From an uncultured Eggerthellaceae bacterium (lineage in GTDB: Bacteria; Actinomycetota; Coriobacteriia; Coriobacteriales; Eggerthellaceae), in contig CAJURO010000010.1 of assembly GCA_910588985.1 (NCBI GenBank), positions 1 through 47,378 on the forward strand: a DNA stretch of 47,378 nucleotides, read 5' to 3'. The notes below the pieces were generated by a model. That model saw only the letters and a program-made list of their open reading frames with translations, searched no databases and was not told the origin of the DNA. Positions 15,707 to 24,400 of this stretch are shown here, piece after piece. Positions within the stretch are counted from its first letter, which is position 1. Each line of letters opens with the position of its first letter. The position numbers and the translations under genes were made by a program.

Positions 15707-17272
15707 TTAGACCGCTTCCCAAATGCGTACCGCGCATTCCTTGACGCTTTCGCCTTCGATCGTGGTGTAATCGACATTCGCATAGGTCACTGCTCGATCA
15801 AGGCTGCTTTGCGATGCGAGGAATTCGCCATATCCTTGGCCTGTGCCGTCTGCCTCGATCGTGAAATAGCGGCGACCGACAAGGTCGACGCCAGCAACCA
15901 CGTTCGTCGAGCGCAACATGAACCAATTGCCGCACCAGGAAGGAGGAGCAAGAGGGGTTCGTGGAAAGCGGAACCACTGCTCAGAGCTGTAGAGATCAGC
16001 CACGGCCTGCATGCTCTTCTGCGCAGCTTCTTCCTGCTGCGCTTCGCTGAGCACATCTTCGCGCGACCCTTCGAGCAGACCCGTCGCAGCATCGTCGTAA
16101 GCGGTCTGGAGATCGTATGCGGGGCGTTCAAGCGGCGTATATGTGCCAAGGTTGGAGATGCCGTCACCAAAGGAATAGATGCTCTCGAATGCGAAGGTGA
16201 AGCCCGTGTTTCCGTAGCTGACATCGGTGGGACGCATGCTGGCGGGCAAGACAAGCTCATCGATGACCTTGCCGCTCTCGGCGTCAACATAGGTGAGCGC
16301 ATAATAGGTGCTCGAGGCCTGTGCGCGTGGAGCACAGGCAACGCCTGCGGGGCCTGCGGTAAGCCCACAGGCCATCTTGCCAGGAGCTTCAAGGAGGGTT
16401 TCGGCTTGGTCGCTGTTGGCTGCAAGAGGCGCACGCATGAGAGAGCTCGTGTATGCATTCGCTCGACCAGATATGTTGGGTACGAGCTGCCAGAAGGTAT
16501 GCCCGCCTGCCACAGCGATCGAGGGCATGATGAATTGCGAGTCGCTCTCATAGGCAAGCTGAGGCTCTCCTATGGTGAGGCCGTCAACCGTAGTGTGATA
16601 GATGCGCCAGACATTGTTGAGGATATTCTCCTCGACCCAGGCGATTCCCTGTGCTGAAGCGCGCACATCGAAGATCTGGAATCCCTCGTTGGCGCCAACT
16701 GCTTGGTTCAGCACCGTTGTGAAATAACCTGACGAGAGCGAGAGCAGACCTACCTTCGTAAGCGGGTTAGAGGTGTCCGAGGGAAGGAGGCAGGCTGCAA
16801 CCTCGTTATCGGTGGCCCAGATCATGGTGCCATAGGGCATCGAAGCGTTTGCTCGCACCCGAAGGACATCCTCGTAATTCTCGATATACTCGCAATCCTC
16901 GGTGGTGAAGACTGCATCCGCGCCAACGGTCAGAAGCGAAAGGTCGCCTGATCGCGTGCTCGGGCTCTCATCGTCGTTGGCGTTGTTGCGCCCCACGAGA
17001 GCGCCCACGCCTACCGTGACCGCACCTGCGGCTACCACGCCAGCAGCTCCTAAGACGAGCTGGCGTCGTGTGAGGGGAAGGCCATCAGCGAATGTGCCGC
17101 CATCCCCTTTCGGCAGAGATCGCTCCTTCCGAGGTTGTCCTTTCTGAGGGCGCTCTTTCGAAGAAGCGCTACGTGAAGAAGAGCTCTTGCCCTCGGCTCG
17201 ATGTGGCTTCGCGTGAGCGCCTGTAGCGATCCTCTTGTTCGGCACAGAAGGCCTGTCAGACTTTTTTTGCAT
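15707..17272 (-). CDS. twin-arginine signal envelope protein, probable beta-propeller
   Basis: A 521-residue protein. After ~65 basic, Ser-rich residues comes LTRRQLVLGAAGVVAAGAVTVGVGALVG, a Tat-type signal or anchor (S/T-R-R-x-L-x-L). The remaining ~420 residues contain repeated short beta-strand runs with W/Y and 'G-x-x-x-x-x-W' patterns (IAWVEENILNNVWRIY, TFWQLVPNISGRANAY, GYFTTVL), suggesting a propeller that samples the surface. No cofactor motif is seen. ATG 17272 has no visible Shine-Dalgarno, and a -10-like CATAAT ends 6 bases before it, so a leaderless message is possible. It is divergent from the response regulator gene. Confidence 0.7.
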   Translation of the reverse strand: MQKKSDRPSVPNKRIATGAHAKPHRAEGKSSSSRSASSKERPQKGQPRKERSLPKGDGGTFADGLPLTRRQLVLGAAGVVAAGAVTVGVGALVGRNNANDDESPSTRSGDLSLLTVGADAVFTTEDCEYIENYEDVLRVRANASMPYGTMIWATDNEVAACLLPSDTSNPLTKVGLLSLSSGYFTTVLNQAVGANEGFQIFDVRASAQGIAWVEENILNNVWRIYHTTVDGLTIGEPQLAYESDSQFIMPSIAVAGGHTFWQLVPNISGRANAYTSSLMRAPLAANSDQAETLLEAPGKMACGLTAGPAGVACAPRAQASSTYYALTYVDAESGKVIDELVLPASMRPTDVSYGNTGFTFAFESIYSFGDGISNLGTYTPLERPAYDLQTAYDDAATGLLEGSREDVLSEAQQEEAAQKSMQAVADLYSSEQWFRFPRTPLAPPSWCGNWFMLRSTNVVAGVDLVGRRYFTIEADGTGQGYGEFLASQSSLDRAVTYANVDYTTIEGESVKECAVRIWEAV

Positions 17273-17278
17273 CGGATT

Positions 17279-17307
17279 ATTATGTCATTCGAAAAACAGA
17301 TTGTCCC
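17279..17307 (-). promoter_or_regulatory. putative leaderless promoter of the Tat-signal protein gene
   Basis: GGGACA (17302-17307), a 17-base spacer and CATAAT (17279-17284) lie directly in front of the ATG, leaving only 6 bases. Transcription would start at or next to the A of the start codon. The -35 overlaps the opposing promoter of the response regulator gene. Confidence 0.5.
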
Positions 17308-17330
17308 GTTTCGCCTTGCGAAGTTACAAT
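17301..17330 (+). promoter_or_regulatory. putative promoter of the two-component operon
   Basis: TTGTCC (17301-17306), an 18-base spacer and TACAAT (17325-17330) precede the response regulator start at 17372. The -35 hexamer overlaps that of the divergent gene, so one bound factor could affect both. Confidence 0.55.
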
Positions 17331-17371
17331 AATCCCAAATATAGGGATTTTCGGTCGAAGGGATGAGCAGC

Positions 17372-18073
17372 ATGAACACAAGCGATACACGTCGCATCCT
17401 CTTGGTGGAAGACGACGCGAACATCCGTGAGGCCGTGGCCGCCTATCTTGAGCGAGAAGGATATTGGGTCATGCCCGTTGAGGATGGGCAGCAGGCGCTT
17501 GATGAGTTCTCAAAGCATGCATTCGACCTTATCGTGCTCGACCTGATGCTTCCGAAGATCTCGGGTGAGCGCGTCTGCCGCACGATTCGCGATACCTCTG
17601 ATGTTCCCATCATCATGCTGACTGCAAAAGGGGAGGTCGAGGATCGCATCATCGGGCTTGAGCTTGGTGCAGATGATTACCTTGTGAAGCCGTTCAGCCC
17701 GCGCGAGCTTGTGGCGCGTGTGCGGGCCCTTCTTCGCCGCACGCAATTGGAGAACGAGCCGCAGCGTGAGGTCCTTGAATTCGGCGACCTTGTCATCGAT
17801 GTTTCAGGGCATAAGGTGCTCGTGAAGGGCGAAGAGATCGACCTTACCGCGTCTGAGTTCAAATTGCTGACCACGTTGGCGCGCTATCCTGGGCGCGTGT
17901 ATTCGCGCATGGAGCTTGTTGAGAAGGTTCTCGGGTACGATTTCGAAGGCTATGAGCGCACGATCGACTCGCATGTGAAGAACCTGCGTGCAAAGCTGGG
18001 AGACAATCCGCGCAAGCCGAAATGGCTGCACACCGTCCATGGCGTGGGCTACCGTTTCGAAGCTACCGAATAG
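17372..18073 (+). CDS. OmpR/PhoB-type response regulator
   Basis: A 233-residue response regulator. The receiver domain has RILLVEDDANIREAVAAYL (acidic pocket), the phospho-accepting Asp in DLIVLDLMLP (residue 57 from this start), a Thr in MLTAKGE and the Lys in YLVKPFSP. The C-terminal winged helix is of the OmpR type (DLVIDVSGHKVLVKGEEIDLTASEFKLLTTLARYPGRVYSRMELV ... RTIDSHVKNLRAKLGDNPRKPKWLHTVHGVGYRF). GAAGGG directly touches an upstream ATG (17363), so ATG 17372 with a 9-base spacer is preferred. The histidine kinase gene follows after 34 bases. Targets are unknown, though the shared intergenic region makes the divergent Tat-type gene a candidate. Confidence 0.93.
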   Translation: MNTSDTRRILLVEDDANIREAVAAYLEREGYWVMPVEDGQQALDEFSKHAFDLIVLDLMLPKISGERVCRTIRDTSDVPIIMLTAKGEVEDRIIGLELGADDYLVKPFSPRELVARVRALLRRTQLENEPQREVLEFGDLVIDVSGHKVLVKGEEIDLTASEFKLLTTLARYPGRVYSRMELVEKVLGYDFEGYERTIDSHVKNLRAKLGDNPRKPKWLHTVHGVGYRFEATE

Positions 18074-18107
18074 CTCGTGAAGCATCACGCTCGTAGAGGA
18101 TAGTTTC

Positions 18108-19658
18108 GTGGAGGAGAACGAGTCGCAGAAGATGCGGGAGAACTCAGCTCGCAAGGAGCGCAAGCGCGCGCGTGCAGAGAATGCATCTTCACGCGACCAG
18201 GAGCTTATCGAGTCCGCTGCTATGCAGAGTCGACCACGCGTTAGCTTCACGACGAAGCTGATCCTAAGCTTCGTGGCGGTCACCTTGATCACGTCGCTTG
18301 TCTCCATTGCTGTTGTTACCGTTGCGTGGAACCAGTATTTCGTCGGCTATACCACTGAGAAGCTTGAGAACCTTGCACAGACTGCTGTCCGCCGCATCCA
18401 AGCGCTCTACTTGCGCAGCGGCGAGCTTGATGATGAGACGCTTGCGCCTGCGCGACAGCTCGTGGATGTTTCGAATTATGTTGGGGTCACCGTGGTGGAT
18501 GGTTCAGGGCGGATCATCTACAACTCCACTGGTTCGTGGACAAGCGAGAACTCAGGCCCGATCATCGAGAACAGCGCATCGAAGGTTGCGCTTGCGAATC
18601 TTACGATCGATGGGGAAGACATCTGCACCGTGCAGGTATGGGTCTATGGTTCGAACACGCTTATGACCAAGGAAGATGAGCAATTTCACGACGTGATGTT
18701 CATCTCGCTCTACATCGCAGGCGTCTTGGCCGTTGGTGTTGCTTTGGTGGTCGGCTTGCTCTTCGCTCGGCGCATCGTGCGTCCTGTGAACAAGATCACC
18801 AGAACTGCGGACACCATTGCAAGTGGCGACCTCTCTGCACGTACGGGCTTGCGTGGCAACAACGAGATCCTTGAGCTGGGCGAGACCATCGATAACATGG
18901 CTGCAGCGCTTGAGAAGAGCCAGCAACAGGAAAAGCAGCTTACGAGTGACGTTGCGCATGAGCTACGCACACCGCTCATGGCCATCCAAGTTACGGTGGA
19001 GGCCATCATCGATGGCGTCTACGAACCTGACGAGAAGCGGCTCAATCAGATCGACGTCGAGGTTCAGCGCCTTTCCAAGCTGGTGGATGCCCTGTTGAAG
19101 CTCTCGCGTCTTGAGATGCGCTCCCAACCGATCAAGGAGGAGCCGGTCGACCTGACCGACCTTATCGACGGCGTGGTCATCACAAACGAGGTCTTGGCTG
19201 AGGAGCAAGGATTGCACATCACAAGCGATACGACCCCTGATATCTGGACCATCGGGGACGCAGACCTCATCAGGCAGGCAGTGGCGAACTTGGTCTCGAA
19301 CGCAATGCGCTATACGCCCGAAGGTGGCAGCATCATCGTGAGCGTGCATGCGGTGGGTAAGATGGCGACCATCGAGGTGACCGATACAGGGATCGGCTTG
19401 ATGCCTGAAGAGGAGAAGAAGGTGTTCACGCGCTTCTGGCGCGCAGATGAAGGGCGCACGCGTGAGTCTGGCGGGTTGGGGATCGGCCTTGCCATGGTGA
19501 AGGAGATCGTCGAGCGGCAACATGGGCACGTGTTCGCGAAAGGCGAGAAGGGCGTAGGATCCACATTCACCATCCAGCTGCCTTTGTATGATCGCAACAA
19601 GGAGCGCGAGAATGCACGACGTGCCCTGCGATCCTTCGCCGAGAAGAACAAGCTTTGA
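18108..19658 (+). CDS. sensor histidine kinase (HAMP-HisKA-HATPase)
   Basis: A 516-residue membrane sensor. It has an N-terminal charged segment, a first span (LILSFVAVTLITSLVSIAVVTVAW), an extracytoplasmic loop of ~120 residues with a PAS/Cache-like look (VGVTVVDGSGRIIYNSTGSW), and a second span (FISLYIAGVLAVGVALVVGLLF). A HAMP domain follows (RRIVRPVNKITRTADTIASGDLSAR). The H-box is SDVAHELRTPLMAI with phospho-His 284. The ATPase domain shows QAVANLVSNAMRYTPEGG (N-box), VTDTGIGL (G1) and SGGLGIGLAMV (G2). Start is GTG with AGAGGA 7 bases upstream. It pairs with the preceding regulator. Palindromic element copy 3 follows the stop. Confidence 0.94.
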   Translation: MEENESQKMRENSARKERKRARAENASSRDQELIESAAMQSRPRVSFTTKLILSFVAVTLITSLVSIAVVTVAWNQYFVGYTTEKLENLAQTAVRRIQALYLRSGELDDETLAPARQLVDVSNYVGVTVVDGSGRIIYNSTGSWTSENSGPIIENSASKVALANLTIDGEDICTVQVWVYGSNTLMTKEDEQFHDVMFISLYIAGVLAVGVALVVGLLFARRIVRPVNKITRTADTIASGDLSARTGLRGNNEILELGETIDNMAAALEKSQQQEKQLTSDVAHELRTPLMAIQVTVEAIIDGVYEPDEKRLNQIDVEVQRLSKLVDALLKLSRLEMRSQPIKEEPVDLTDLIDGVVITNEVLAEEQGLHITSDTTPDIWTIGDADLIRQAVANLVSNAMRYTPEGGSIIVSVHAVGKMATIEVTDTGIGLMPEEEKKVFTRFWRADEGRTRESGGLGIGLAMVKEIVERQHGHVFAKGEKGVGSTFTIQLPLYDRNKERENARRALRSFAEKNKL

Positions 19659-19677
19659 GAGAGCATTGCTTAGAGCT

Positions 19678-19818
19678 CTGCTTGCTCAAGCGGAATAGGT
19701 TTTATATGACAAGCGAAAGTCTCGCCGCGTCGTCGCTTCGAGCCAAGGTCTCTCAGCGACTTTGGCTTACCTCGTTTTCGCTATCATATAAAACCTTCAC
19801 GCGTCTTATGCGATAACA
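19678..19818 (+). repeat. palindromic element, copy 3 (core 19697-19796)
   Basis: A perfect 13-bp inverted repeat, AGGTTTTATATGA (19697-19709) and TCATATAAAACCT (19784-19796), bounds the same interior as copies 1 and 2. The arms differ from the other copies (GGTTGCC/GGCAACC becomes GGTTTTA/TAAAACC), and both sides changed together. The outer flanks (CTGCTTGCTCAA and CCTTCACGCG...GATAACA) still align with the flanks of copies 1 and 2. It lies between the kinase gene and purC, both rightward. Confidence 0.85.
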
Positions 19819-19927
19819 TCTTCGTCGTGTCAATGAGCGCTCGCAAGAGCCGTGTCGCAAAATGCAAGTTCATCTTCTACAATGGCATATGTCATGATCA
19901 CAACTCAAAACGAGCGAGGATGAGACT

Positions 19928-20809
19928 GTGCAAGCTAACCCTATCGATATCAAACCGACTTCTTCAGGCAAGGTGCGTGACCTTTACGACCTTGGTGACG
20001 AGCTGCTGCTGGTGGCTACTGACCGCATCTCTGCGTTCGACTTCATCTTGCCTGACTTGATCCCTCATAAGGGCCAAGTCTTGACGCAGCTTTCGCTCTT
20101 CTGGTTCGAATTGCTTGATGGCGTGGTTGAGAATCATCTCATCTCAGCAGAGGTTGCCGATCTTCCTGAAGCGTTCAAGCCTTTTGCTTCGTGGCTCGAC
20201 GGGCGTTTCATGTTGGTGCGCAAGGCCGAGATGTTCCCCATCGAGTGCATTGTGCGCGGCTATCTTGCTGGAAGTGGGCTCAAGGAATACGATCGCGAAG
20301 GCACCGTCTGCGGCATTCATCTGCCCGCGGGTCTCATCAACTCCTCAAAGCTGCCTGAAGCCATCTTCACGCCGTCTACGAAGGCGGATATCGGCGGTCA
20401 TGATGAGAACATCTCCTTCGAGCGCTGCGCTGACCTTATCGGCATTGACGATGCACAAGAGCTCAGCCGCCTTTCCACGCAGATCTATAGCACGGCAGCG
20501 GATTATGCGCGTGAACGAGGGATCATCATCGCAGACACCAAGTTCGAGCTCGGTACCATCGATGGGCGCATCGTCCTTGGCGATGAGGTTCTCACCCCTG
20601 ACTCTTCGCGCTTCTGGCCGCTTGACGAATACGAGCCTGGCAAGAGCCAGCCTTCGTTCGACAAGCAGTATGTGCGCGATTGGCTGACCGCCAACTGGGA
20701 CAAGACGGGAGAGCCACCGCATCTGCCCGCTGAGGTGGTCGAGAAGACCACGGAGAAGTACATCCAAGCATTCGAGATGATCACAGGGCGCGCGTTCGCC
20801 TTCAAATAG
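19928..20809 (+). CDS. purC: phosphoribosylaminoimidazole-succinocarboxamide synthase (SAICAR synthetase)
   Basis: A 293-residue enzyme that condenses CAIR with aspartate using ATP in de novo purine synthesis. SSGKVRDLYDLGDELLLVATDRISAFDFILPDLIPHKGQVLTQLSLFWFELL is the classic PurC N-terminus. EMFPIECIVRGYLAGSGLKEY and GIIIADTKFELGTIDGRIVLGDEVLTPDSSRFW are the family signatures. Length fits the longer, yeast-like class of PurC (about 290-300), not the ~240-residue E. coli class. GTG start at 19928 with a GAGGA box. purL lies 644 bases downstream, separated by one membrane-protein gene, so the three may be co-transcribed. Confidence 0.95.
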   Translation: MQANPIDIKPTSSGKVRDLYDLGDELLLVATDRISAFDFILPDLIPHKGQVLTQLSLFWFELLDGVVENHLISAEVADLPEAFKPFASWLDGRFMLVRKAEMFPIECIVRGYLAGSGLKEYDREGTVCGIHLPAGLINSSKLPEAIFTPSTKADIGGHDENISFERCADLIGIDDAQELSRLSTQIYSTAADYARERGIIIADTKFELGTIDGRIVLGDEVLTPDSSRFWPLDEYEPGKSQPSFDKQYVRDWLTANWDKTGEPPHLPAEVVEKTTEKYIQAFEMITGRAFAFK

Positions 20810-20837
20810 TTCAAGAAGAAGATACACAGGAGCATCA

Positions 20838-21368
20838 ATGTCTCAAAGAAACCCGATGAACGAGCGCTACACCAACGACAAGCGCGCAAACGTCTCGCGC
20901 AAGAGCGCCGCATCCGCCAAGCCGAAGACCAAGGCTGCAGCCAGCGTAACCGTCACAGGCTCATCCAAGCCAGCGAAAGACAAGAAGCAGCTTCAGAAGG
21001 AGGCGCGCAAGCAGGAACAGGCGCGCCAACGCGAGCTCGATCGCAAGTACTACAAGCCTGACACCGCGCGATACAAGAAGCTGCGCCGCCTTTGGATGAT
21101 CAGCCTTGCGGCAGCTGTCGTCTGCGTTGTGCTCTCGTGGGCGCTGCGCAGCGTGCAGCCTGAATGGATCGCGATGGTGTGCCTCTTCGGTGCCTACGGC
21201 TTCGTCATCTATGCGTTCTATCTCGATTTCTCGAAGATCAAGAAGGAGCGTCGTGCCTATCAAGAGCGCATGGTCGCGCTTGAGGCTGAGCAGGAGAGAA
21301 AAGAGAAGCTCGAGGCACGCCAAGCTCAAGCGGCGAACAGCAAGAAGAACGCGAAGAAGCATCATTAG
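20838..21368 (+). CDS. two-span membrane protein with basic N-terminus and coiled-coil tail
   Basis: A 176-residue protein between purC and purL. The first ~75 residues are Lys/Ala/Arg-rich and low in complexity. Two spans follow (LWMISLAAAVVCVVLSWAL and WIAMVCLFGAYGFVIYAFYL) with a very short loop. The C-terminal ~55 residues are charged helix (KIKKERRAYQERMVALEAEQERKEKLEARQAQ), and the protein ends in KKHH. No family recognised. Similar lysine-rich, double-span proteins occur in many actinobacteria, so it is probably real. A GGAG box precedes the ATG. A functional link to purine synthesis is not implied. Confidence 0.72.
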   Translation: MSQRNPMNERYTNDKRANVSRKSAASAKPKTKAAASVTVTGSSKPAKDKKQLQKEARKQEQARQRELDRKYYKPDTARYKKLRRLWMISLAAAVVCVVLSWALRSVQPEWIAMVCLFGAYGFVIYAFYLDFSKIKKERRAYQERMVALEAEQERKEKLEARQAQAANSKKNAKKHH

Positions 21369-21452
21369 GGCGAAAGGGTACGAAGCAGCTGCTCGACGAA
21401 TCGGCGAAGTTGCTGCTTGTATGATCGTTTCGTTCTGAACAAGGAGGAGCTC

Positions 21453-24400
21453 ATGGTCAAGCGGGTCTATGTCGAGAAGAAGCCAGGATTCGATGTTCAT
21501 GCGACACAGCTGCTGGCAGAGCTTCGTGACATCTTGCGCATCTCTTCGCTTGAGGGAGTGCGCATCATCAATCGGTATGATGTCGAGGGCACTGACGATG
21601 CGCTTTTCGAGCGCTGCGTGCCTACCGTCTTCAGCGAGCCTCAGGTCGATGAGGTGTCCTTTACCTTAGAGGATGCGCTTGCTGTCAAGGACAGCACTGG
21701 GGCTGTGGGGAGCTCTGCGCGTGCGGGGGGCTCAGCTAACGTCTTTGCGGTGGAGTTCCTGCCAGGCCAATTCGACCAGCGCGCTGACAGCGCGGCAGAG
21801 TGCGTGGCGCTGATCAGCCAGGGGGAGCGCCCGCAGGTTCGCTCAGCTACGCTGTACGTGCTTGAAGGTGCGCTTTCTGATGCAGACGTCGAGGCTATCA
21901 AGCATTATGTCATCAATCCTGTCGAGGCGCGCGAGGCAGACCTGAGCGAGGTGCTCACGCTCGCGATGGATTTCCCCGAGCCGCCCGATGTAGAGGTCAT
22001 CGAAGGATTCCGAGAGTTTGACGCCAATGCGCTGGCCTCGTTCATTCGCGAGCGCGGGTTGGCCATGGACCTCGCCGACATAGAGTTCATGCAGGCTTAT
22101 TTCCGCGAGATCGAGCGTGATCCCACCATCACCGAGGTCAAGCTCATCGATACGTACTGGTCCGATCATTGCCGCCATACCACCTTCGGCACGGAGCTTG
22201 TGGACATCGACATTCGCGACGAGCAGGTGAAGGCAGCCTTCGATACGTATATGGGCATTCGCCATGAGCTCGGGCGCGATGAGAAGCCCGTCTGCCTCAT
22301 GGATATGGGAACCATTGGAGCGAAGGCGCTGAAAGAGGTCGGGGAGCTGACGGGGCTGGACGAGTCCGAGGAGATCAATGCCTGCACGGTTCGTGTGAAG
22401 GTTGATGTGCGGGGCGAAGAGCAGGACTGGCTCTATCTGTTCAAGAACGAGACGCACAATCATCCGACCGAGATCGAGCCCTTTGGTGGCGCGGCCACGT
22501 GCCTTGGTGGCGCTATCCGCGACCCGCTCTCGGGGCGCGCGTATGTCTATCAAGCCATGCGCGTGACAGGTGCCGCCGATCCGCGCGTGCCTGTGGAGGA
22601 CACCATCCCAGGAAAGCTTCCGCAGCGCAAGCTGGTCACCACCGCAGCGCAGGGATATTCCTCGTATGGCAATCAGATCGGGCTTGCTACGGGTCAGGTT
22701 GACGAGATCTATCACCCTGGATATGCGGCGAAGCGCATGGAGATCGGCGCGGTCATAGGGGCAACGCCTGCAAGCGACGTGCGTCGCGAGACGCCTGAGG
22801 CGGGGGATGTCATCGTGCTGCTTGGCGGCCGCACGGGGCGTGATGGAATCGGCGGTGCTACTGGTTCGTCAAAAGCGCACAGTGCAGAGTCCATCGAGAC
22901 GTGCGGTGCTGAGGTGCAGAAGGGCAACCCGCCTGCCGAGCGCAAGATACAGCGTCTCTTCCGCAACTCCGAGGCGTGCCGCATGATCAAGCGTTGCAAC
23001 GACTTCGGTGCGGGCGGCGTGTCGGTGGCCATTGGCGAGCTTGCCGATGGGCTGGAGATATACCTCGATCGGGTTCCTAAGAAATACGAGGGGCTTGACG
23101 GTACCGAGCTTGCCATTTCAGAGAGCCAAGAGCGCATGGCGGTCGCGCTTGCTGCCGATGACGTTGATGACTTCATCGCCCTGGCTCGCGCAGAGAATCT
23201 TGAGGCTACGCCCGTGGCTGTTGTTACGGCCGAGCCGCGCGTGCGCATGGAGTGGCGCGGCAAGACCATCGTGGACATCAGCCGCGAATTCCTCAACAGC
23301 AACGGCGCACCTAAGCAGGCACGCGTGTGCATCGATGCGCTCCCTGACCTGGACGATCATGCCCTTGCCTATCGAGAGGGCATCACCCTTGCGGAGCGTC
23401 TTGAGGAAGTGGTCAGCGATATCAACGTTGCGTCCAATAAAGGCCTTGTTGAGCGATTCGACTCCACCATCGGCGCAGGTACGGTGCTCATGCCCTTTGG
23501 CGGCAAGCATCAGCTCACACCTGCACAGGCTATGGTGTCGAAACTCCCTGTCCTCGGCGGGGACACCACCACGGTCTCGGGTCTTGCATGGGGATTCGAC
23601 CCTTATATCAGCGAACGCAATCCCTTCGCTGGTGCGTACATCGCTGTGATGCTTTCCATTGCGAAGCTTGTTGCCACTGGCTTTGAGCGTGACCGGATGT
23701 ACCTTACCTTCCAGGAATACTTCGAGAAGCTCGGGGACGATCCTACTCGTTGGGGTCAGCCTGTCTCGGCGGTTTTGGGCGCATTGATGGCGCAGCTCGC
23801 GTTCGGCGTGGGCGCTATCGGTGGCAAGGATTCCATGTCTGGCAGCTTCGAGGACCTCGACGTGCCCCCTACGCTCGTGTCCTTCGCCACTGCCACGGGG
23901 AATATCGATCGCGTTACGTCTCCTGAGTTCAAGGAGGCGGGCGATGCCGTCGTGTGGCTGTGCCCGTTGAGCGATTCGCCGAATGACATCGCGGCTACCT
24001 TTGATGCGGTGGAGCGGTTGATCGGGGCGCAGAAGGTGCGCGCGTGTGCTACGGTGGGCGCGGCGGGGCTTCTGGAGACCCTCTTCAAGATGTGCGTGGG
24101 CAATCGCCTTGGCATCGAGCTTGCCGACGAGATCGGCATGGTCGACCTCAACATCCTCTCCTTGGGTACCTTCGTCGTGGAGCTTGCCGAGGATGAGGAT
24201 GCGGAGAGCGTAGTCGAGTTCCTCCGCAAGGAGATGGGGACGATCGCGGATAAGAAGCTGGCCGATGAATGGGTCATCGATCCCGATGATCGTGGGTTCG
24301 AGGTGATCGAGCTTGGCGAAGTGAGCGAGGAATACCTCATGGTCATGGACGGCGACGAGGCTGACCTTGCTGAGATCCAAGAGGTATGGGAATCGGCCAT

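Noticed and set aside
3120..19818. Palindromic elements as ordinary rho-independent terminators
   Set aside because: Stems are long with structured interiors and no following T-tract, and copy 1 lies between a gene end and a promoter facing away; the sequence is conserved inside, unlike terminators.
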